Assembly (NCBI GenBank): GCA_030015575.1 | Contig: JASDDO010000024.1 | Coordinates: 215,470,996-215,534,995, forward strand | Length of the DNA: 64,000 nt | Reading direction: 5' to 3' | From: Agapanthus africanus | Taxonomy: Eukaryota; Streptophyta; Magnoliopsida; Asparagales; Amaryllidaceae | Shown: positions 20,295 through 28,845 of the stretch, piece after piece | Layout: each line of letters starts with the position of its first letter | Numbering within the stretch: the first letter of the stretch is position 1 | Translations under genes and position numbers: made by a program | The notes under the pieces: model-generated | What the model saw: only the letters and a program-made list of their open reading frames with translations | Told to the model about the DNA's origin: nothing | Databases searched by the model: none

Positions 20295-20645
20295 GACCGA
20301 AACGTCCTTAAACTAACGAGGGACCGAAACGTCCTTAAACTATCAAGGGACCGAAACGTCTTTAAACTATGAACGGACCGAAACGTCCTTAAACTATCAA
20401 CAGACCGAAACGTCTTTAAACTAACGATGGACCGAAACGACTTTAAACTAATGATGGACCGAAACGTCCTTAAACTAGCGACGGACCGAAACGTCCTTAA
20501 ACCATCAACGGACCGAAACGTCCTTAAACTAATGACGGACCGAAACGTCCTTAAACTAGCGACGGACCGAAACGTCCTTAAACTATCAATGGACCGAAAT
20601 GTCTTTAAACTAACGACGGACCGAAACGTCCCTAAACTACTACCG
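20295..20645 (+). repeat. 27-bp tandem array, 13 copies
   Basis: Thirteen contiguous units, each starting gaccgaaacgtccttaaact with seven variable bases. The period is exactly 27 bp. The unit is related to the LTR array at 9728-9975 (gaccgcaatgtccttaaact). The resulting 9-residue peptide repeat has no start context or domain and I read it as noncoding. Confidence 0.9.
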
Positions 20646-20835
20646 CAGCATCCTTAGGCTGACGAGATAAAAAAATAAAAAAATAAAAAATAATAATACA
20701 TAAAATAAAAAAAACGGTATGTCCACAAGCAAAATGGGCACGGATGAAAACCCGAAAGGGCTCCGTGAGTAAAAACAGCAGGACTACCGGCGAGTGTTTG
20801 TGAAAATCCGAAAGGGCGCAACCTCGTTAAAAGAC
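20646..20835. other. A-rich spacer
   Basis: An (A)n-rich stretch of aaaataaaaaa type at 20667-20715 leads into a segment with two copies of a ccgaaaggg word (20753 and 20810). No gene is seen. Confidence 0.45.
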
Positions 20836-21360
20836 ACTTATAGGGTCCTCTTGACCTTGTAAGAAGAAACCACCTGCGTGAGATCCTTACGACTCACAAA
20901 GGAGCAACACACTTAGGAATCCTTACGATTCCTAAGGAGAAAATACACTTACGAGATCCTCACGACTCGTAAGGAGAACTCTCTTATGGGACCCTCACGG
21001 CTCATAAGATTTAAAAGTCTTAAGTTACAGAGACCTAAACCTGTACTTAAGCAAATCCTCCACAACCTCCGACATTGCCCTACAAGCGGCTCGGACTGAC
21101 CCTTGTATACAATCCACGGGCGCGAATAAACATTTCCCTAACAAAGTCCCACCCGTGACTGGGGATATATCCATATGGTGAACGACCCTTGTAAGTCCTC
21201 CCGACTTATAAGGAGAAAATCCTCTTTGTAAGATCCTTACGACTTACAAGAGAACATGCACTTAAGAATCCCCACGATTCTTAAGGAGAGAACACACTTG
21301 CAAGTCCTCACGACTTGTAGGGAGAAACACCTTTGTGAGACCCTTACGGCTCATGAAATC
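20836..21360. repeat. Array of about ten small hairpins with changing arms and a constant loop
   Basis: Units every 35-60 bp form perfect or near-perfect stems: CTTAGGAAT/ATTCCTAAG (20912-20936), CTTACGAG/CTCGTAAG (20948-20973), CTTATGGG/CTCATAAG (20983-21008), CTTGTAAGT/ACTTATAAG (21188-21212), TTGTAAG/CTTACAA (21226-21249), CTTAAGAATC/GATTCTTAAG (21261-21285) and CTTGCAAGT/ACTTGTAG (21297-21320). The loops keep a ccttacg or cctcacg core. A decayed continuation is at 23478-23530. Confidence 0.8.
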
Positions 21361-21733
21361 AAAAGCCTTGGTCAACAGGACCCTTAACCCTGTTTGCTAA
21401 GCCACCTTTGTCCAAACGTCGACAGAGGCAAATGACGATTCGCTCCTGGTAAACATTCCAGACAAAATGGCCGAAATGATGGGACAACTTGCAATAAAAA
21501 GAAGCAAGCAAAATCTCGGCGGTTCACAGATAACTTAGTGATCACCACCGTGGCATTCGTCTCGATACAGCAGACGCGATACCGGCGAATGAAGCAAGGC
21601 CAAATTCCTAGCTTCATTATCTCGACGACACAACATCAAGCGAAACGGAACAGCGGCAACCCCAAGTTCCATGGCTCGGCGACACATATCGCCAAGAGTC
21701 AACCCCCATCCCGTGAAATGCGGATACAATCAG
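21361..21733. other. Noncoding spacer before the 171-bp array
   Basis: No gene is recognised. The frames here are short and lack domains. Confidence 0.4.
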
Positions 21734-22900
21734 CAAACTTCCTGGTTACGTGGAAAGCGGATAACGTCACTCTTTGACCCCGTAGAAAACGTCCAGAGCG
21801 GATCCTGGTCCTCGCAGAGCATGGCAGTGAACCCATGTGAAGCATCCAGAGCGGAGCCTAGTCCTCGCCTAACGCGGCAGTGAACTCGTGTGAAGCATCT
21901 AGTGCAAACTTCCTGGTTACGTGGAAAGCGGATAACGTCACTCTTTGACCCCGTGGAAAACGTCCAGAGCGGATCCTGGTCCTCGCAGAGCATGGCAGTG
22001 AACCCATGTGAAGCATCCAGAGCGGAGCCTAGTCCTCGCCTAACGCGGCAGTGAACCCGTGTGAAGCATCTAGTGCAAACTTCCTGGTTACGTGGAAAGC
22101 GGATAACGTCACTCTTTGACCCCGTGGAAAACGTCCAGAGCGGATCCTGGTCCTCGCAGAGTATGGCAGTGAACCCATGTGAAGCATCCAGAGCGGAGCC
22201 TAGTCCTCGCCTAACGCGGCAGTGAACCCGTGTGAAGCATCTAGTGCAAACTTCCTGGTTACGTGGAAAGCGGATAATGTCACTCTTTGACCCCGTGGAA
22301 AACGTCCAGAGCGGATCCTGGTCCTCGCAGAGCATGGCAGTGAACCCATGTGAAGCATCCAGAGCGGAGCCTAGTCCTCGCCTAACGCGGCAGTGAACCC
22401 GTGTGAAGCATCTAGTGCAAACTTCCTGGTTACGTGGAAAGCGGACAATGTCACTCTTTGACCCCGTGGAAAACGTCCAGAGCGGATCCTGGTCCTCGCC
22501 TAACGCGGCAGTGAACCCGTGTGAAGCATCTAGTGCAAACTTCCTGGTTACGTGGAAAGCGGATAATGTCACTCTTTGACCCCGTGGAAAACGTCCAGAG
22601 CGGATCCTGGTCCTCGCAGAGCATGGCAGTGAACCCATGTGAAGCATCCAGAGCGGAGCCTAGTCCTCGCCTAACGCGGCAGTGAACCCGTGTGAAGCAT
22701 CTAGTGCAAACTTCCTGGTTACGTGGAAAGCGGATAATGTCACTCTTTGACCCCGTGGAAAACGTCCAGAGCGGATCCTGGTCCTCGCAGAGCATGGCAG
22801 TGAACCCATGTGAAGCATCCAGAGCGGAGCCTAGTCCTCGCCTAACGCGGCAGTGAACCCGTGTGAAGCATCTAGTGCAAAATTCCTGGTTACGTGGAAC
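21734..22900. repeat. 171-bp tandem array, about 7 units, LTR-derived
   Basis: Units begin caaacttcctggttacgtgg at 21734, 21905, 22076, 22247, 22418, 22536, 22707 and 22878. All spacings are 171 bp except 118 bp (22418-22536). Each unit holds two related sub-blocks of about 53 bp (ccagagcgga...gtgaagcatc), and the short unit has lost one. The same sequence is single-copy in the LTR (about 9510-9675), so the array is an amplified LTR segment. Confidence 0.9.
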
Positions 22901-23200
22901 GTGGATAACGTCACCCTTTGACCCCACGGAAAACGCCCAGAGCGGAGCCTGGTCCTCGCCAAGCACGGCAGTGAACCCGTGTGAAGCATCCAGAGCAAAC
23001 ACCGGACTGTGGAGTCCTTAAAATCCACGGACTATGACGTCCTTAACCTCGACCGCGATGTCTTAAAACTAACGATCAACCACCCCTATTCCTTACAGAT
23101 CTTTACCTCGGTTTAAGGGTACATCTCTTCACTCCTTTGATGCCTGGCGTTGTAATTCCTCAACGTCTTCAAAGAGGTGACGGGTCCCTGCAACCAAACG
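22901..23200. repeat. Single-copy LTR-like segment with covarying hairpin C
   Basis: It continues the LTR order after the array: the cggactgtggagtcctta block (23004), then gggtacatctct and a hairpin with outer stem CCTTTGA/TCAAAG and inner stem CGTTG/CAACG (about 23115-23185). Copy C combines the outer stem of LTR copy A with the inner stem of copy B. Confidence 0.7.
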
Positions 23201-23416
23201 TCGGACTGTGGAGTCCCTAAATCCACGGACTATGAGGTCCTTAACCTTGACCGTGATGTCTTAAAACTAACATCGGACTGTGGAGTCCCTAAATCCACGG
23301 ACTATGAGGTCCTTAACCTTGACCGTGATGTCTTAAAACTAACATCGGACTGTGGAGTCCTTAAATCTACGGACTATGAGGTCCTTAACCTTGACCGCGA
23401 CGTCTTTAAACTACAA
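23201..23416. repeat. 72-bp tandem repeat, 3 copies
   Basis: Units start tcggactgtggagtcc at 23201, 23273 and 23345 and include a ggactatgaggtccttaacc block. They derive from the LTR segment near 9680-9755. Confidence 0.85.
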
Positions 23417-23770
23417 TATCTTGAGAAACCCCTGACTCCGTAAAACACGGACAAGAGTAACCGCATCCGGCGCTTACAAGTCCTCACGACTGGGAGAAAA
23501 GCTCTTTATGAGACCCTCTTTGCTCATAAGATGTAAAAGTCTCAGGAAACAGATCTTAACCCTGAATCCTGAGCCATTGCTGTCCTGCAAGGAAATCAAG
23601 ATAGGATACCCGCAGAATGCATTCAATAAAAAGGAGACACACCATTGAAGAGAAAAATGTATCTTTTATTCATAAACCAAAAAGGGTACAAGGTACAATT
23701 CAAGAAACAAAAAAAATGAAGATACTCTTATCAATGAGTAGGTACAAAAAGGGGAGGAAAGATACAGTCC
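23417..23770. other. Noncoding 3' flank of the antisense gene
   Basis: It contains two decayed members of the hairpin series (cttacaag..ctcacgact near 23474 and ttatgaga..ctcataag near 23507). This stretch would hold the 3' UTR and polyadenylation region of the minus-strand gene; no unique signal can be assigned. Confidence 0.45.
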
Positions 23771-24474
23771 TTAAGCTGGTGGCCGGTGTAGCAATTTTAG
23801 CAGCTCATCGTTTTGTTGCTGAGCCACGGCCTCATGACGCAAGATCTCCATAAGGCGAGCCTCCGCCTGAGCTTGTTGGGCTTGATATGAAGCGAGCCGA
23901 GCTTCAAGCTCTTTTTCAGTGGCCTTGTGAGCCTCAACCCTCTCGCGAGTAAACATGGCGGCTTTATCAAGAGCTACCACCTCCTTGATGGACTCCTGAA
24001 GTACTCGCCAAAGGTCATACGCTTTGTTGGCTTTCGCTGTAAGGCTAGTCTGAAGCTCGCTCAACGCCTTGGAGGCTAGCTCCCTCTCTGAAAACTTGCG
24101 GCCAAGTCTCTTCTCGCACGACGTTATGTTGGCCGCATGTCGTGCTATCAGACCTCGTAACTCCGCCTTTGCAGCCACAGCCTCTGAGGAAAGGCGAGAA
24201 CACTCGAGAGCGTACAAACAAGCCTCCACCCTCCGACAGAACTCCACCCAGACCCGCACCACCTCCTCACTGTGGTAGGTGGCGAGAAAAGGAAGGGAGC
24301 CATTGGCTTCAGCGGCGAACACTTCGGCCGTGGTTGCACTACCAGCACGAAGCTCCTCAATGAAGGAAGATAAGGAGACCAGGCTCAATTGGGCCAAGCG
24401 CTCTGACACCCGCAAAGCGTAGGGGCCGGACGGCATCACAATGCGTGATTCCAAAGCCATGGAGACTGGCAAGG
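23771..24474 (-). CDS. Antisense gene, exon 5: coiled-coil C-terminus
   Basis: Last coding exon of the minus-strand gene that spans 27906-23771. The acceptor gaacag| lies at 24480-24475 and the frame continues from exon 4 in phase 1. It encodes about 234 residues, ending HRPPA and TAA (23773-23771). It is rich in Ala, Glu, Leu, Lys and Arg, with long heptad-compatible helices such as EKELEARLASYQAQQAQAEA, and predicts a coiled coil suited to self-assembly. No catalytic motif is seen. Read alone it would be a 234-residue ORF with no ATG near its start; that missing ATG is part of the evidence that it is an exon. Confidence 0.75.
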
Positions 24475-24547
24475 CTGTTCAGATTTGGCAGATGTTAGTA
24501 AAACTTTTAAAACAGGATGAACAGGATTTTGATAAGACGTCACTCAC

Positions 24548-25207
24548 CGACAGTCATGCACGAAGGAGTTGAAGGTTCCCCTGGCCCTTCAATGACCTCG
24601 ACCTCATCATCGGCTTCTAAAACTATAAGAGACATTAACGTCATTTCACAAAATAGTGACAATGCTATGATAAAAAAATGGCAAATGACACTAACCTTGC
24701 CCGGAGGAAAGGACAATACGCTGAGGGGGAATCGCCTGCGGGGCTGCCATCTCCAATAGACGCTGAAATGATTGGCGAGGCGATAGATCCGCGATCGTGG
24801 CTGCCAAACTGCGTAATTCTGGGAAAGACAAAAGATTTCAGACCATGAAGGGGTTACTAAATTAAAACGCGAAAGGATACCTTCGACACTCCTCCCATTC
24901 TGAGTCGGGGGGATAGCAGCCTCGACGGTCTCTGCCGTAACCTCAGGCTCCAACAAAGGGAGAGCAGCCCCGACTACCTCACTTCCAACCTTTGGGCCAC
25001 CCTCAGCAAGAGTCATTGGGATGGCGGCCTCCATAAGAGCAATCCCCGAAGGGGCGAGCACTCCCTGATCAAGAGCCGCCGCTGGAGGTTCGATCACGAG
25101 AGGAACAGCCTCATCAGCCCCCTCCACACCTAGCAAGGCCTCATTGAGAATTCCGGCGGGCTTTAGCTTTAAAGGGCCAGTAGGAAGCTCCCCCAGCGTT
25201 GAAGATT
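24548..25207 (-). CDS. Antisense gene, exons 2-4 with two small introns
   Basis: Exon 2 is 25207-24881 (327 bp), exon 3 is 24818-24696 (123 bp) and exon 4 is 24622-24548 (75 bp). Introns: 25286-25208 (79 bp, donor G|GTACGC, acceptor GTGCAG), 24880-24819 (62 bp, GTATCC to TTTCCCAG), 24695-24623 (73 bp, GTTAGT to CTTATAG) and 24547-24475 (73 bp, GTGAGT to GAACAG). Every intron interrupts a codon after its first base, and every exon here is a multiple of three. Exon 2 is Pro/Ala/Glu-rich and probably a flexible linker; exon 4 is acidic (EADDEVEVIEGPGE). Unspliced translation would put intron-coded residues inside this stretch, so exons 3 and 4 are invisible without splicing. Confidence 0.7.
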
Positions 25208-25286
25208 CTGCACGGTTCAAATAAAATGATGATACATACTCACGAGCATAAAAAATCGAAAAGACGACAAAAGAAACACAGCGTAC

Positions 25287-27906
25287 CTATACGCAAGGAA
25301 GCCCTTAACATGGCTTCTTCAATCCGCTTTTCCTTCTCAAGGAGATAAGTTCGCCGAGGTTCAAAAGTAGATTCATGACCACCGGTCCATAAAGAAAGCG
25401 CATCAGCTGCATCTTCTGAAGCGACCTGCTTCAAAGCCCTTTCCCCCCATTCCTCCAAAGGGCCGATAAATCGCCGCCGAATCCACGAAGGGTCTTCGTA
25501 AAAAATTACAGCGGGATAAGACTTCTTCGGAACCTTGGCATTTTGGGACGGGTCTTTTGAACGCCGTAAGGCCTCATCCAGTTGTGCAGCCTCCTCGTCA
25601 GCCGAACTCGGGAAGAGAAGCCCAGTGTCTGACTCTTGCAAAGCCAAGAGTTCGTCTTCAAGGATAGGCTCAGATTCCACCACAGAATCAAGCGGAGTAG
25701 TAGCCACTTTCCTCCGTCGTTTAGACCCAGAGCCGGTCGCTGAAGATGACCGCTTCCTCCCTCGCGAAGCCTTAGGGCGACGCTGGCCCACATCGCCTTC
25801 AACGCCCTCGTCCCTGTTACTCTCACTCGGTGCCACAACCAAGGATGACGACGACGTCGTCGACGCCGCGGGGGGCGGTGCCGCCACCGGCAGAGGTGCT
25901 ACCACTGGAGCCCGTCTACCTCGCGATCGGGAACCCAAGGGCATACCAGCGGTCGGAGTAAGGTCTACCCCTGACTCCCCCGGAATGAGGGCAGCGCCAA
26001 TCTCCCTCAAAGGGAAGCGGACTGAAACCCTCGGTCGCAACTCAACTCTCGAGACCTGAGGAGGGGCGTCATGACCAAGAAGAACCCTTCTTTCTTCAGC
26101 AATAATCGGGGTGACCCGATGAAGATACCAGCCTGTAAATGCACCCACGCACCGAGGGATGTACTCGGCTTCAGGGACCATGAAATGGGAGCCGGTGTTC
26201 AGCCTCATGAAATGATGAGCTGCGTCACGAACAGCGTCGAGCGAAGGAACTGGAGCAATCATAAAAGCCTCAAAAGGAACGCCCTGGTCATATCCGAGCT
26301 GCCGAGCAAATCGATGAGGATTGTACCGCATAAAGAGGGCTGCACTATCCTGGTGAAACACCAAGTAGCCCGGTCTAATTGAATACAAGTAGGTGGCCTC
26401 TCGGGGCTTCAGAGAAGGTGCGTTATCCTTTGATTGGTCCCAAAGTTGCTGAACAGGACCCGAAGAAGAAGACAGAACCCGATCATTAAAAGCTAACCCG
26501 CCGGCGGTGGCGTGAGGGGAAATCAGCACCCTAATAGCCCCAAATTGAGTTGGATCGGCAGAGGAAGCACCCACCAGTCGCATAAGTCGCGGGAAGGTAT
26601 AGGCGTCGTAAAAAGCGGGCCTCTGATGCATAGCAAAAGACCCCAGCACGTGCATTTCAATCCACGACGTGAAGTAATGAAGCGAAAAGTTCACTACGTC
26701 CACGCCAGGCGTGGAAGTATTAGCTGCAGTGCCCAATCCATTATAGAGGTGCGCCAGGGCCGGGATGCCAATAGCCAACCGCGTCCCCTCCGCAATACGA
26801 TGCGCCGGGTATATGACCGAGGCTCTCATGAAGCGGCGATGCATGGGGATAACGAACCAACTTAGCCAAACACTAATAAACCCCACAAAGAACGTCTCCT
26901 CGTCCATTCCTGGGACAGCAATAGATTCAAAAGAGATCGGCGATATGATAGGGATGTAATACTGAGGAAGATCTGATTCGTTGGTCGGCAACCTCTTCGG
27001 ACCAAACCCAAAGGGGTCCCCAATGTCGGCAAACTTCGGGGCTGTCTTCGGTAAGGCGTCCTCGCGAATGAAACGAGCAATGAAGCTCTTGAAAGTAACG
27101 CCTTGCTCCTCAGACTCGGTGAATAATCGATCAAAAATGCCCAGAGCCCTAATTAAACTGGGACGCTTGTGTCGAACAGCGTTCTCAGCGGATAAGCCGT
27201 CGACGGGAGCGGGCTCAGGTTCAAAAATGTACTCGTCAGGGGGCAGCAACTCCTCGTACATGTTACCCCTTATCGGCAACCCCGAAATTTCATAAAACTC
27301 GGCCAAAGAAATCGAAACCTCGCGATCTCCCAAAAGAAAAGTATTAGTGGGAAGATTCCACTGGTTCAGAAACGCCTTGACCCACCAAGCGTGCGGGGAC
27401 TTGTAATGGAATAGCGACGCGTATACGGCCTGATAAAGCCCGACTTTCTGTAATCGCGCCCGATGGGCAGAAAGGATGTAGCGAGCCCAGAGAAGGTAGC
27501 CCGTAGGATGCCTGGGAGTGAGCCCTATTTTATAAATCTGCCCCCACGGGTGGGCCTCACCCTGGCAAATGCGCCGTCCCAAGATGTCTATAGCCGGGAT
27601 CGGATGGTTCGGAATGCCGGTCGTCGAAGGCTCCAGTCTCCCCGTTGGAGTCCAGTTGGGCATTTCCACGGCGAAAGCTGTCCTTGGAGGATCCATCGGT
27701 AAAAATGGGAAAGTAGGCTCCGTTGGTACCACGCAAAGAAAACTCCTGCGACCTTGAATAATCTGACTGTACCAAGGTCCCCACTGAAGAAGGTTGGCGC
27801 AGTTCGGGTCATGGGCTCTAATCATCGCCATCGCCTCTTCATCAGACGGTGACTGAGGAAAGGCCGCCTCTGAGCGAGAGAAAGGAAAGCGTGGAGCAGA
27901 AGCCAT
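25287..27906 (-). CDS. Antisense gene, exon 1: plant mobile domain-like protein
   Basis: First coding exon (873 codons plus 1 nt) of a predicted protein of about 1282 residues. I start at ATG 27906, five bases after an acceptor-like TTTTCAG; an in-frame ATG at 27966 lies upstream and would be in the leader intron. Residues about 150-520 resemble the plant mobile domain / retrotransposon PMD family: an SLAEFYEISGLPIRG block, then MDEETFFVGFISVWLSWFVI, then a region ending in HYFTSWIEMHVLG. Around residue 712-735 is a basic RGRK...SKRRRKVA patch, a probable nuclear localisation signal, followed by acidic sequence. PMD proteins are known both as host genes (MAIN/MAIL1) and inside transposons. 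The molecular role here is unknown; nuclear action is inferred. Confidence 0.8.
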
Positions 27907-28574
27907 CGCACCTGAAAACCAATAAAGGAAGGCCGTTAGAAAGAAAAGTCGGCAACGTACATTCATGCATGAACATGAAGACTAGTTAAAGAAAGCAAAA
28001 ACAAAGCTTCCTGGGACCATTGGCTACAAAACATATGGGCCCCACAGAATCCAGATGACGGCACATCAATAATAAGGCCAAAACGCTACAATAAAACAAA
28101 GGGAATGTCCCCATTTAATAAAAGGTGGTAACCATGCATATTCCCCTCAACAAGATCTGGCTAGGGCACTACACCGAACCCAACAAAATCAAGGGAATTA
28201 AATTCCCACAGAAGGCATCATTACAAAATCCCCATCGCATTAATGGCAGAAGAACAGCTTCGGGCCAAGAGACCCCAAGGAGCCTCTGTGTGAAGAGATT
28301 GAGTTCTTCATAGGAATTAAATTCCTTATTAAGAAAAAGGGAATTAAATTCCCAGAAATAATTTTGATGGAATTAAAGTCCAGGGAGTTAAAACGCTGTC
28401 ATTGTTCCCCCAAAGATCACCTAAAAACCCTAAAAGATCTACAGTTCGAAGGTTCCCTGTTCTTATGAAAAAACTTGAAGAAAAAATGGGTTCTTTGCGA
28501 AACCCTTAATATGAATTTGAAATCCCAAGAGTTCTTTCAAAGACGAAGGCGCTTTGGCCGTTCGACATTATTAC
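27907..28574 (-). promoter_or_regulatory. Predicted leader intron of the antisense gene
   Basis: On the minus strand, CTTCAG|GTAATAATG gives a donor at 28574, and TTCTAACGG followed by TTTATTGGTTTTCAG| gives a branch point and an acceptor ending at 27912. The start codon follows after GTGCG. The intron would be 663 bp. This mirrors the sense leader, where an acceptor lies 14 nt before the Gag ATG. It is a prediction only. Confidence 0.5.
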
Positions 28575-28680
28575 CTGAAGGAAAGGGATCCGCTGACAGA
28601 GTTAAACTCTGAAAAATTTTGAAAACAGAGAACTAAGCTCTGGAAGAAGAGAATTAAATTCTCAAAGGAAAGTTCTCAGA
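28188..28680. repeat. Short-palindrome field in the antisense leader
   Basis: TTNAA-core palindromes of the LTR type (GGGAATTAAATTCCC, AGGAATTAAATTCCT, AGAGTTAAACTCT, GAGAATTAAATTCTC) are interspersed with ordinary noncoding sequence. Their orientation relative to the antisense promoter matches that of the LTR field relative to the LTR promoter. Confidence 0.75.
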
Positions 28681-28724
28681 GGAAGAAGACGAGCAGAGTG
28701 AAGGCTCCTATGAAGAGACAGCAG

Positions 28725-28732
28725 TATTTATA
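28725..28732 (-). promoter_or_regulatory. Antisense promoter TATA box (TATAAATA)
   Basis: On the minus strand TATAAATA sits between gttttc and ctgctgtctc. It is the same octamer as the sense LTR TATA box. Transcription would begin near 28695-28700 and run into the leader donor at 28574. A palindromic G-box pair lies about 75 bp upstream. Confidence 0.6.
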
Positions 28733-28805
28733 GAAAACAGTGAAAACGCTTCATCTCCCAAATCCCTAAATGAATCCAACGGTCGCAAGAGATGACAGCG
28801 TTGCA

Positions 28806-28825
28806 CTCACGTGCTGACACGTGAG
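28806..28825. promoter_or_regulatory. Palindromic G-box pair upstream of the antisense promoter
   Basis: CTCACGTG-ctga-CACGTGAG is a perfect palindrome with the two CACGTG cores 10 bp apart, the arrangement seen in the LTR array. It lies between the antisense TATA box and the polypurine tract. Confidence 0.7.
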
Positions 28826-28834
28826 AACAACGCT

Positions 28835-28845
28835 GTGGGGGCATT
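28835..28845 (+). other. Polypurine tract of the Tat element
   Basis: gtgggggcatt immediately precedes the right LTR (TGTTTCC at 28846) and is the expected plus-strand primer site. Confidence 0.8.

Noticed and set aside
20295-20645. CRISPR-like regular repeat array
   Set aside because: Constant 20-bp part with only 7-bp variable tails, plant retrotransposon context, no cas genes; a tandem repeat.
21730-22647. 305-residue minus-strand open frame
   Set aside because: It is the 171-bp tandem array read in one frame; 171 is divisible by 3, so no stop arises. No domain, no codon evidence, and one unit is shortened. The overlapping 183-residue frame at 22451-23002 is the same artefact.
25535-26059. 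174-residue plus-strand frame opposite antisense exon 1
   Set aside because: Shadow of the minus-strand coding exon, composed of its codon-biased complement.
27912-27960. Donor GTACGT at 27960 for the antisense leader intron
   Set aside because: It would give a 49-bp intron, below the usual plant minimum; the donor at 28574 is preferred.
27907-27966. Upstream ATG at 27966 as the start of the antisense gene
   Set aside because: It lies inside the predicted leader intron, and a strong acceptor (TTTTCAG) precedes the ATG at 27906. It remains possible if the leader is not spliced.
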